This document shows positions 11,731 through 22,428 of a DNA stretch of 64,000 nucleotides, piece by piece. This stretch comes from Pleodorina starrii (lineage: Eukaryota > Chlorophyta > Chlorophyceae > Chlamydomonadales > Volvocaceae), in NCBI GenBank assembly GCA_030267565.1, contig BRXU01000015.1:372001-436000 (forward strand), written 5' to 3'. A model generated the notes under the pieces. It was not told where the DNA came from and did not search any database. It worked only from the letters and a program-made list of their open reading frames with translations. Numbering within the stretch: position 1 is the first letter of the stretch; the number at the start of each line of letters is the position of its first letter. Position numbers and translations under genes: made by a program.

Positions 11731-13682
11731 GGAACCTGGAAAGGGGAAGCAGGCGGGGCAGACGTGCGGAATGTGAAGTCCAGACCAGGGTCGGGAAGCG
11801 TTGCGAGTCCTGGTGAGGATCGTGGTGGGTTGAAATGGGATGGATACCTGTCCTTACCATGACCGCTTGTGGGCCATGGGGAAATGAAGGGAAACCTCAA
11901 CCTGCTTGACGATCGCCCCCTGGTACGGAGGGATTGGATAGCGATGTTTATAACGAAGTTCTTGGCTTAAGGCGTCTGGAACGACCTGTCAATTAAAACT
12001 AGGGAACATAGGGCCCAGAGTATGATGGTGGGGCATTGGCGGAGGGGCGCAAGGGCAGGGGTTTGTAAAGGTTGGCGCTGGTACGGAAAGATAGGGACAA
12101 AGCCATGGGTTTGGCAGCAGGGTTCTTTTGACAGACATGCTGCATCGCTACGCCGCTTAGGAAGCGTCGGCGGCAACCCTTGCTGTCGACGGGGTTACGA
12201 AGTGGCGTCACAGCACTGAATGTCCGGCGTTCAGCGCATGCTCGTGACGCGGGGCCAAAAAACCCTGCGGGTTCCCCTTCCGTTTTCCATTGATGCTGCA
12301 GGCCGCTCCCGGAGGTCAAGCCGCTCTCGGCGCTGCTTAGGGTCTGAGCCGATGCACGGTCGGCGTGTCGGCGCGTGCCTCCAGCGCGGTAGCAGCTTAC
12401 GGCGGCGCATCTTGGGACGCTGTGCAGTGCGCCGCGGGGCCGCGCTCGGCAGCGGCTGTCTGGGACACCCTGCGAGCAGCGTGCGATCACCCGATGGTGC
12501 GCAATTCGCATTTTGGGGACGCTTGAGAGGCGCGTGCGAGCGGTCTTCACAACGCCGGCTTGCGTCCTAAGGACTGTTTGGGCTTGTTGGGAGGAGAAAT
12601 GAATGGTGCACTGCCGCGGAAGGCCAGGGGCAGCCACGTGAGCCCCGAGGTCGTCGTGTGCATTTAGGTCAATAGGGTGTGGTGGACCCCGCTGCCGCAG
12701 GAGCTTTTATGAGCGTTTGGTGCGCTTTCAGTCTTGCAAGCGGGGGTGTTGCGGCGTTGCTGCCTTTCCCGCATGGAGCTTAGGTCACCATGCGTGTACC
12801 AATAAGGACTGAGTCGCGGCGCGTGAAGCTGCAGTACCGGGTTGTGCTTGAGGCGCTTGGACGGACGAGGCCACGGTGGCGGATAGCGGTGGCCAAGTGC
12901 CGACGCTACATGCTGATGATGATGACCGTTTTAGTCAGGGGCATGCGAGGTGCATTCATGATGCACCGCATATCGGATTGACAGGACAGGGGAACGGGGT
13001 AGTGTAGGGTGCCCGTTGAATGTAGTGGAGGCGCCGGGCCCGAAGACAATTGTGGACGACGCGTGCCCGACTGGGGAGGAGGCCGACTTTTTGCGTATGG
13101 GCCGCTGGTGCTAGGCTCCGCGCGGTTGGCGGAAAGAACTGAACCATTGGTTGCATCTTCTTACTTCTGGATGTGTGGACATGCTTGGCCGCTTGCATCG
13201 CAGCGGCCGTTCGCTGGGGCCAGAGGTTTTGAGCGCGAGGCCGGCGCGGGGAGGTCGAACACGGCCCCGGCTGCGTCCCCGCATCTGCTTTGTGCATCAA
13301 GAGCCCAGCTTGCCAAGCTGTGCCATGTTACGATGTGCAGAGCTGCCTGCAATCGGGAGCCTCGTTTCTCCTCGCTGCCTCTTAACGGAAAAAGCTCCGC
13401 CGTACTTTCACATAACCGAACTTCGCACTGGGACTCATACAGCAGCCAGCCACTGCTATAATATGTACCACTGTATCACACTCGGGCTGTTGAAGTGGTA
13501 TATATTGTTGCCATTTTCTCATATGTTTGTCGGTGTCTGCCGCCGTCAGTACTGAACAGTGACGGACAGCAGAACGGAGAGAATAGCTACGAGCTGACAC
13601 TTGTCATCTATATTGAGCTTTTTAGGGAAGAGTAGTAACAACTCGCAGTTGATTTGGCGTTGCAGACCGATATTTACTGCAA
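11731..13682. other. PP2A B' 3' flank and GAR1 upstream region
   Basis: This roughly 1.95-kb stretch shows no conserved reading frame. It should hold the PP2A B' 3' UTR (TGTAA at 12064) and, towards 13682, the GAR1 promoter and 5' UTR. The segment from about 13380 to 13680 is noticeably more AT-rich than its surroundings, as expected of a transcription start region. Confidence 0.4.
12064..12068 (+). terminator. TGTAA polyadenylation signal, PP2A B'
   Basis: This TGTAA lies about 335 bases after the stop codon of the B' subunit gene, a typical volvocine 3' UTR length. Confidence 0.5.
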
Positions 13683-15210
13683 ATGAGGCCGCCGCTGCGA
13701 GGCGGCCGCGGTCGTGACTCTGGTGGCCGTGGCGGCTTTGGCCGTGGTGGAGGCGGCCGTGGCTTTGGCGGTCGCGGCGGCGGAAGGGGCGGAGGCGGCT
13801 GGGCCGATGCAGGGCCGCCGGAGTCTGTCGTCGAGGCGGGCTCCTTTGCGCATGCCTGCGAGGGCGAAGCAGTTGTAAAATTAACCAACGAAAAGGTAAA
13901 ATCATGACGAGGTTATGTGCTGCAAGTGTGTGGACCGCTGCAAGCGCATGGGTTCCGTGCTTTGCAGATTCCTTACTTCAACGCGCCCATTTTCTTGGAG
14001 AATAAAACGCAAATCGGCAAGGTGGAAGAAATCCTTGGTCCCATCAATAACGTGGTGAGGAATGAATATGTTCGTGCCTTTTGTCTCTAGACTTTTACCC
14101 GGGGAAACCCCGAGCTAGCCTGCATGCGCAGTAGCACCAGTGTCAAAAGCCCCACGGCAAACCTTTCGTGGCCAAAGGGCCGCGTTGCCTACAGCCGTCA
14201 GCCAGGTGACCTGCTGGTGTCCTGCCCCAGACACTGGCCCTTGCGGTGTCCGGGAGAGAGCCCCTGACACGCGACGCCCGGCAAGCTCCATACGACGCCT
14301 CACCGCTGTTGACCGGCCCCAAGAAGGGTGGCCCTGGCAGACACGGCATGCTGATAAGCACACGTGCTCCGAAAAGCTGTTTAGCACCGTGAAGCACTGC
14401 GATCGTCATCCTGAGCGCTCCTCGCCGTCATGATTGCAGTTCTTCACGATTAAGATGTCGGAGGGGGTGGTGGCGACGTCGTACAAGGCGGGCGACAAGT
14501 TCTACATCGACCCCATGAAGCTGCTCCCCCTGGAGCGTTTCCTGCCGAGGCCCAAGGGTGCTCCCTCGCCCGGCGGAGGACGTGGCGGTAAGCGCCGCCG
14601 CAGACCTTGTGTACGACATACCACATCATGTCGTACTCCTGCCTTGTCATCTTAATGTGGGCATCGTGGAGGGCCATGGGAGGGTGTCGACTGCTCAACA
14701 CCTTCAACCCATCCCAACCTCAACACCCTTGAGCCTAACGCCGCCCGCTCGCCCCTCACTGGTCGTAGTCCCGTTAGTTTCGCGCATATGAATGGCTGCC
14801 CTGACACGATGTGACAGGTCTCGCTGTGATAGCTCGGTGCTCCTGGGGTTCAGCCGTGATAGAGCTGCTGCCGCTGCCTTGACACTGCTACGGCCACAAA
14901 TATACTAACGATCAGCTGGTCAGAGGTTCGCGCCGCGGTGCCATGGCGATGAGGGGTTAAGCGTGCCGCGGACATCTTCCCGTGCTCGTCCAACCCTCCG
15001 TTTGGCGTCCGTACTGCAGGTGGTCGTGGAGGCGGACGGGGAGGTCGCGACGGCGGCCGCGGCGGCTTTGGCGGCCGGGGTGGTGGCCGCGGCGGCTTCG
15101 GCGGCCGGGACGGCGGCCGGGGCGGCTTTGGCGGCCGCGGCGGTTTTGGCGGTCGCGGCGGTTTTGGCGGCCGCGGCGGCTTCGGCGGCCGCGGGCGGGG
15201 CCGGGGTTAA
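13683..15210 (+). CDS. GAR1: H/ACA snoRNP subunit GAR1
   Basis: GAR1 is a core protein of nucleolar H/ACA snoRNPs, which guide pseudouridylation of rRNA, and also binds telomerase RNPs in some organisms. Four exons are 13683-13895, 13968-14054, 14440-14587 and 15020-15210, encoding about 212 residues. The protein has the textbook layout. An N-terminal RGG-rich segment (residues about 4-40) is followed by the Gar1 core with [57 protein letters not shown] and [10 protein letters not shown]-terminal RGG/FGGRGG tail is encoded by exon 4. Intron 3 (14588-15019) is the longest. Both Gly-rich ends come from GC-rich trinucleotide-like DNA. Confidence 0.95.
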
Positions 15211-16588
15211 GCATGGGGCCGCTTTCCGCATTGTGCAGCTATCGGGGGACCGCAGGCGCAGCTTGACATTGAGCCCACTGATTGACTGATTGATGACCTG
15301 ATTGACTAACTGACCGGGGGGAGGGGAAAGACCCCATTACCGTAAGCGTCTGCGCGCATGGGCCCAAGTGGTGCTTTGCAGCGAGAAGACCGACCCACGT
15401 AGTGGTGGTGGCGGTGGTGGTGGTGGGGCAAACGCTGCTCTGGAGGGCGGTGTTGTGGCGGATCCGTTGCTGGCGGCGGCGGTCTCCCGGGGACAGAGGG
15501 AAGGTGATTCGCGGCTCGGCGCAGACCCGGGTTGGGTTGATGCGGGTGCGCTTGGACTGCTGTGCCACCTGACTGCTGTGGGGCTTACCTGGCCCCAAAG
15601 ATGCCCTGGGGGGGAAGATGCCCTTGCCCCAAGCATGCGCACTCGTCCGGTCGATGCCTTCCGTTGGCCTTTCACCGACACACACACACACCGAGTGCAC
15701 CTTCAGGTCTGCGGCGACGGTACACCGCTAGCGTGCATTGATGATGCTCTGTGGGCCCATGCGGGTCGCTGCTTCGTCGGTGGGGCCTGGCGAGACCGAA
15801 TGGGCGCAGCTCCCAGCTGTCGCCGCAAGTGGAGCAACGTCGGGGGGCCAACTCGCCTGCGCCTTGACTGCTGTGTCGGGTGGCCTCGTGAGGAAAGTGG
15901 AAGCGGGAGAAAAGGGGAAAGGGCGGGCTTTTGGAAGTTGCGTCGATTGTCAGTCCCCAGTAAGGTATATTAGGAAGATGTCGTAATCAATACTCCCCAG
16001 GGAGGGTGGTGGCGCCATCCTGGGGTGCTCCGGTGTGCCGAAGATGGGATGTTGGTGCACGTGGGGGAGGGCGCCGCGCACCAGTGGCACGTGGTTGCCC
16101 GGTGCTCCGAAGCGGGAGCGGCTGTTCGGCGCGTCTTCCTGCACGAATCGTTACCGGTAGCAGGAGTTTGTCGGCCATGTCACGGGGGCGTGCCGCTGTT
16201 ATACGGTGGTGGGTATACGGGAGGGTGTTTCCAGGTCCTCATATGGACGGGTCGCTCGTGCGCGCCACGCGCGGTGTACCTTGTTCCTCGTGCGATGCGT
16301 TGGGAGATGCGCAAACCGGTGGGGGAACGGCAAACCGGTGCATCCCCCCTTTCATAAACATGCCATTGGGGAGAAGACGGGGGTGTCCAGGGTTTGTGTG
16401 AAGGGTCGGTGCTGGCCGGTGTGACAGCCCTCGGCATTGGCACTGCGGCCGTCAGCGCGCGTGTACTGGGTAGGGAGACATGGTGTTTGAAGAAGCGGTT
16501 GCTGCCGGGGTGTGTGCGTGCGTGAGGGGCAGTAACCAGTGGTCGCTGAGACTTGTATGTGCTTAACTGCATATGTGTGTTGTTTTGA

Positions 16589-16745
16589 GCTCTGCAAGCT
16601 GTCGTCTGTAAGCGGGAGCTTGTGCTCCTGGGAGACAGGCGGAGCAAGGGGGTCCAACACCGCTCCGCCCCGCAGCGGCCCTTGCGCAGCGGCCATCAGG
16701 GCCGCAGAAAATCCTCCATCCAAATCCCACACATCCCATCCAAGT
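16589..16745 (-). pseudogene. Relic duplicate of PRP18 intron 1/exon 2
   Basis: On the minus strand, 16642-16589 matches PRP18 exon 2 with its acceptor (8614-8555). Over 54 aligned bases I count five substitutions, plus one 6-base deletion. The encoded EHKLPLTDDSLQSSK parallels ERKRKLQLTEDSLQSAK in PRP18, so two codons are lost and the frame and AG acceptor are kept. Weaker similarity continues into the neighbouring intron (16643-16745 versus 8615-8775), including the frame segment DGGFSAA. No other PRP18 exon is seen nearby, so it is a fragment rather than a gene. Confidence 0.7.
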
Positions 16746-19306
16746 CCCATCCGTTCGCAGCATCGGGCACTCTGGCCTATCCGTGGAACCCCCCCCCCTC
16801 CCTCCCGAGCCCTCGTCGCAGCCCCCAAGGCTCTAGACGTGGAAGCGCACTCACGACAGTACGGTACGCGGCAGCGGCAATATACCGGTAGCTTCTGGAC
16901 GCTCACACACCCAATATGCCCACGCGTCTCACCGTGCCCACCAATCCGCAATATCACACATCACTCAATTCTCACGGTACGATGCACACAACAATATATA
17001 TGGTACAGCTCAGTGTATGAAGCTATACGTCGTGTGTGTCCTTAACCGGACACCATGTACCCAGAACATCAGCAACGCCGAGATGCGGCCCCTCCCGACA
17101 GCAACCAGTGGCAGAGCTCCAATCACGCCCTTGAGGAAAATAGGGGAACGCAGCAGCACAAGGACAGGGAAGACACGTGCACGCTCGCGGATCAAGACTC
17201 GAATTATTCCAAAAAAAGACTCGTCTTAGTTCTCACGCTCGGGGTTGCACACCACCCCATCCATCCATCCAGCGCGTTCGGGCGCCGGCATTGGTCCGTA
17301 AAATTCCCCCTTCATTCCGTCAGCCGCCGGCCCGGCCGCCGCATGCTTTCCCGCGGCGCTGCCTGCCGTGAGCGCTCGCCGCGCGTCCGGACAGACAGCG
17401 GCCGCCCAAGCCGCCGGCAAGCGTCTGGCCCGCTTCCGACCGGGTGCGCGGCGGTGACGAGGGGCACAGCGCGTAGCCACGCAAGGATTCGGGCACCTGC
17501 ACACACGGCAAGAACCGACCATGACCCTGATGGCGCGTGCGGGTGGGCACATGCCGCGCACTGCTCGGGTCTACAAGCTGCTCAAACCTTAGAATAATGG
17601 TATTCGACGGTAAACACGGGTGCGCACGCAAGGCAAGCCTGGGCAGGTCCCCGCAAACCAAACCCAGCGCGCACGCGGCCCCCCCCCCCACACACACACG
17701 CACACATGGCGTAAATGACGCGCGCGCGAGCCAGATGAGCCGCAGAAGTATCCCCTCCATGCGCTCCCGAGCGAATCTCATGACAATAAGCAATTATTAT
17801 TTCGACCCACGCATCTGCGCGGGGTACCCACCATTTGCTGCCGCCCAACTGCAACTCGCCCTGCTGCACCAACGGCCCGCGCGAACTCGGAATCGCTTGC
17901 CAGCCAGCGCCGCCGCAACGCTAGCCAGCAAAGCCTTCGCGGCGCGCGGAGGACCACTTCCCTCCATGTTGCGCCGCAATGTCGATAGCTTCAAACAATG
18001 CCGTCGTCAATGCCGTCGCCGATTCGAACCGACCCGCGCCCTCCGTCCCTGTCCGCCTCCCAGCAGCGGTGCTGCTGCGCGTGGGTGCGTGCCCCCAGCA
18101 TCTGTCCAAACGTCGTCCACAGACCCACGGGTCGGCCAGCCACGGCGCAACCACAATCAAGCACAGGGAGCCTGACCCCATCCAACCGTCCGAGAGGCGG
18201 ACGCCCTGACCCGCCATTGCAGCATCTAGGCGCCTCCCCCCGGCCTCTCCTGGTCGGCGCGCCCCCCCCGCCGCGCCCTGACGTACGTCGGTCACCAACA
18301 ACTCCCAACACCGGATCCCTCGGGTCTCCAGGTCCTCTCCTATGGACGCTGCGGGTCGCCCTTTTGGAGGCCACTCCTCCCCGCACACAGCGTTCCGCTC
18401 GCATTCCTCTTCACGTCTCATCACATCACACCACACCACACCACATCGCATCACATCACGTGCGGCAGGACCACGACTCCTGATGAAGATCCCCCGCCCC
18501 CTCCCCCCCACGAAGGGGGCTGGTGGCTGCCGCCAGATCCAACCGCGCATCGCACTCTCAGCCGCACCCCGCCCGACTCCCTCCATCTGCCCGTCCGTCC
18601 ATTCCCTTGCTCTTGAGGCTGCCGCAACCAGATCCAACATCCAACCCATTGCACCCCTGACTCCCCTTCCTCCGCTCGCTCTTATGAGATATGAGACGCG
18701 CCGCGCGCCTCTTGCACACGCGCACGGCCGACGCCTGGGTCATTACCTTCTTCACCCGCCCCCGCCCCCCGCCCGCGCCCGCGCCCGTGGACATCGCTGG
18801 ATACGGCTCCGGCGACGCAGCACCCCCTCACCCCCTCACCGCGTGACACGACAGACCACCACACCGTAGATCACCACCACCACCACCACCAGCACCGCTG
18901 CGGTATCATTTTTTACCGCCATCACCACCAGCCACAACACCGCCCATCACAGCATACCATGTACCGTATTGTAGGCATTTATGTCAATCACCGCTGCAGC
19001 TGCCGGCGCCCGCCCCAGCCGACGTCCTGAACTCTCACCCCCGCGCGCCTGCCAGCTGCCACCCACCGCTTGCCACCGCCACCGCTTGCCACCGCTGCCA
19101 CCGCCGCCACCGCCGCCGGCGGTCCGCTACACGCATCCACTCACGAGTACTCACGCGCCATCACTCACCAGCCCGAGCCGCAGCACACCAGGTGGCTGCA
19201 ACGGCAACTTGTTTTGGCTCGTCAATCATGAATCGGCACAGGCGCAGGCCCTCACGCTGCGCGCCGCGCCAGTCACCTTCCCAGCCACCACACCAAGCGC
19301 CCAGCC

Positions 19307-19334
19307 TGCCTGCCTGTCTGCCTGCCTGCCTGCC
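19307..19334 (+). repeat. TGCC tetranucleotide microsatellite
   Basis: Seven TGCC units, one of them TGTC, lie in the MLO 3' flank. A similar TGCC run occurs at 60231-60255 in an intron of the glycosyltransferase gene. Confidence 0.8.
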
Positions 19335-19534
19335 GGGCGTCCCACCCGTTCCATCCCTGTACCCGTCTCACCCAACAGGCGCGACGGCGCCAGGGTCGCC
19401 GGACGCCGCCAGGCGCCCCCACCACGACTAGACTCCCAGCCTTGCCGCCGCCGCTGCCGCCGCAGCCCCCCACCGTCCGCCGCCGCCTCTAGAACGCCGC
19501 CGCCGCAAAACAGATCAGCGCCCCTCTCCCGCTC

Positions 19535-22394
19535 TCACGGCCTGCTGGCAACCGCCAGGCGCGACGGCTGCTTGGCGGTCCGCAGCGCGCCATCCGGAAA
19601 CCCGCCACCGCCTCCCCCTCCGCCGCCCCCGGCCCCCGGCAACGGACTCATCCTGACGCCGCCGCCGCCGCCGCCCCACACCCCGTTGGGCTGCATCCCC
19701 GCCACCCCCGCCACGAACCCCGCCTCCTGCTCCCTGGACGCCGGGGCGGCCATATTGCCGCCGCCGTCGCCGTCGCCGCCCCCGTCTCCGCCGCCACCGC
19801 CGCGGCTGCGGAACAGGGAGCCGGGAGAGCTGAGCGCCTGGCGGGCGCGCCCCAGGAAGGACGAGGCCGCCGCCGCGTCATCAGCCGCGTCCTGCGCGTC
19901 CTTGAGCGCCTCCACCTCCTCAAACACCACCTTTTCAAACATGCCGAAGAACTGGCGCAGCGTGACCTTGACCTCCTCGCCCGGCTCGCAGTTGCCCACC
20001 GACATGAGCACGGAGGCCTGCATCTCGTTGAGGGGCATACCCAGCCGCTCCATACCATCCATCAGGGCAGGGGTGTCGATCCAGCCTGGCGGAGGCGGAG
20101 GGGGAGGGGGGGCCGTGTGGGTACACACATACACACATCTACACACTCTTTCTTGCGGACATGAGCGCCGTGACGCGCCTCTCGCCCTTGCCTTCCGACG
20201 GCGCGGCGCCTTTGCCCCTCGTTGCCGCTCTTCATCGTCTTTACTTTCCCACCCAGCCACGCACCTATCCACCATCCGAGGTACCCAGCGCCCTGCGAGT
20301 GCACCCACCCACCCACCCACGCACCCACGCACCCAGCCTGCCTCCCCGCTAAACGCCACCTCCATCCCCTTCGCTGTGCTATCTTCTTTTTCTTCTTCTT
20401 CACCACCCACCCACCCACCCAGCTGCTTGGAATCGAAGAAGGCGTAGGCCATGAACTTGACGAACTCGTCGTATCCGATGGAGTGGGAGTTGTCGATGTC
20501 AATCTCCCACAACATGGCCTCCACATCGCCCGTGGTGGCGTAGGTACCCAGACTGCGGATCATGTTGGCCAGCTCGCCGAACGACAGGGCGCCGCTGCCG
20601 TCCTCGTCCAGCTCGTTGAAGGCGGTCTTGAACTCGGCAACGTCGGCTGGGGTGGGGGGGGAGCGGGGGAGCGGGCAGCGGCGGCGGGCGCAGAGGAAGC
20701 AGAGGGTCGGCTGAGAGGAGCGGAGTGGAGGGCGTTCATGTGTGTGTGTGTGTGTGTGTGAGAGGGTAAAAAGAAAATACGGTACCGCCGAGGAGAAGGA
20801 GACGGGGGGGTGGGGGTGTAAAGTGGAGCAGTCCGTATTGGCAGGGTGGCAGGCCGGCACGCGAATAGGAAAGGCCGTGTGGGGGGTAGTGGGTTGGGCG
20901 CGGATGGGTGCGGTTGGGGTGGGTCAGGGGCTTGGGGCACACGACGAGGACGAGGACGAGGACGGACCATGCAGGCACGCAAGTGGGACACGCCCTCCCG
21001 CCTCCACCCCTTCCCCTCCTCTCCCCTCCCCCTTCCCCTCCCCTTCCCCTCCACCTCCCTCCACTCACTCTTGATCATGTACTCGCTGGTGAGCTCCCCA
21101 TACCAGGCGATGTCGTGCCACACCATCATGAACTCCTGGTACATGGGCTTGAGCGCGGGCTTGTTGATGTGGCGCTGCGCCTTGTAGTCCCGACCCAGGA
21201 TGATGCCCGCCTGGCTGGCCAGGGTCACGATGAAGGCGGTGGACAGACGCGTCTCGCCGTGGTGGCGACCCACGAAGTAGTCCGTCATCTTCTCCAACAC
21301 GATGCTGAGGGAGCGATCCAGGGGGGGGGGTTCGAAGGGGGAAGGGAGGGGGGGAGGGAGGGGGCGGGGGAGGGGGTGGGGGAGGGGTAAGAGAGGGGGT
21401 GAAGAGAGGGCCGAGGGGGAAGTTTGGTATTCGAACAGCAGGGGCCGAGGGGAGAGAGAACGGGGGAGGGGTGCTGTAGGAAGCAAGAGGCGGGCTGTGG
21501 ACAGCAAGCGTGGACGGCGACGAAGGGGGCGGGAGGGAGGGCCAGCCTGCCAGCCTGCCTGCCTGCACGCGCTCGCTGCCCTCACGCCACTCGCTCCATC
21601 CCTTCCCCCCTCCCCCACATACCCCTCAACACCCAACGGGGCCTCCACCACCGCCCAAACTGCCGGCCCCACCACCACCACCACCCCTCGCCTCCGCCCC
21701 ATCGCTGCGCAACCACCTTCACTACCCCCACCCACCCCCTTACCCACCCACCCAACCCCACGCCCCCCTCACCCCGACACGCCCTCCTCCACTTTGTCCG
21801 CCGTCTTGCTGCGCTTGATCTCCACCATCACCTCATGCGGCTCCAGGATGCCGCACACGCTCAGCAGCGCGTACTGCGGCAGGAACACCCAGCAGCCGTA
21901 GAACACCAGCATCAGGTTTGTCAGCACCACCGGCAGCCAGATGTAGGTGGGCATGGCCACCTCGCGAATGTAGTCAAACTTGTCGTACGGGATGACAAAC
22001 GCCATGGACATGGTCATGGTGAGGGAGGCCTGCGCAAAGATGATGTTGAAGAGCCACAGCAGCAGGTGCGGCCGCCCGAAGAAGAACAGCCGCGTGATCT
22101 TCTCCTCGATGCCCGAGGCAAGCTCGTGTTCCAACATGGACTTTTCGCTGTGGACGTCCTCGTCGTCGTCCTCCTCGCCGCCGCCGCCGCCGCCGCCGTC
22201 TTTCTTGCCGCCGCCGCCGCCGCCGGCCTTGGAGGAGTGCGCACGCGTGTGCCGACGGCCGCCGGCGCCGGCGGAGCGGCTGCTGTCGCCGCTGCGGGAG
22301 CCGGAGCCGCTCGACGCCGAGTCGTCGCCGTCGGCCTCCTCCGGACTGCCACTGGAGGGGTTGGAGCCCCACTGACCGTCGGCGTTCGCCTGCG

Positions 22395-22428
<34 letters not shown>

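Larger units (their letters stand above)
15211..19534. other. Gene-poor spacer, GAR1 and MLO 3' flanks
   Basis: This 4.3-kb stretch lies between two converging genes and has no supported gene. It contains a TGAT/TGAC-rich run at about 15277-15315, a GGT-rich run at about 15402-15427, a relic of PRP18 near 16589-16745, and C-rich sequence from about 18200 onward. Long open frames on the plus strand from 18981 are antisense shadows of the MLO gene or low complexity. I found no close TGTAA for either flanking gene. Confidence 0.5.

Noticed and set aside
18001..18040. GGTTCGAAT-like B-box on the minus strand.
   Set aside because: Flanking bases do not form a T-stem and no A-box lies at the right distance, so no tRNA gene is called.
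18981..20447. Long plus-strand open frame (488 codons) rich in Pro/Ser/His.
   Set aside because: It is largely antisense to MLO exons 9-10 and the intron between them and to C-rich flanking sequence. It has no family signature and arises because GC-rich DNA has few stop codons.
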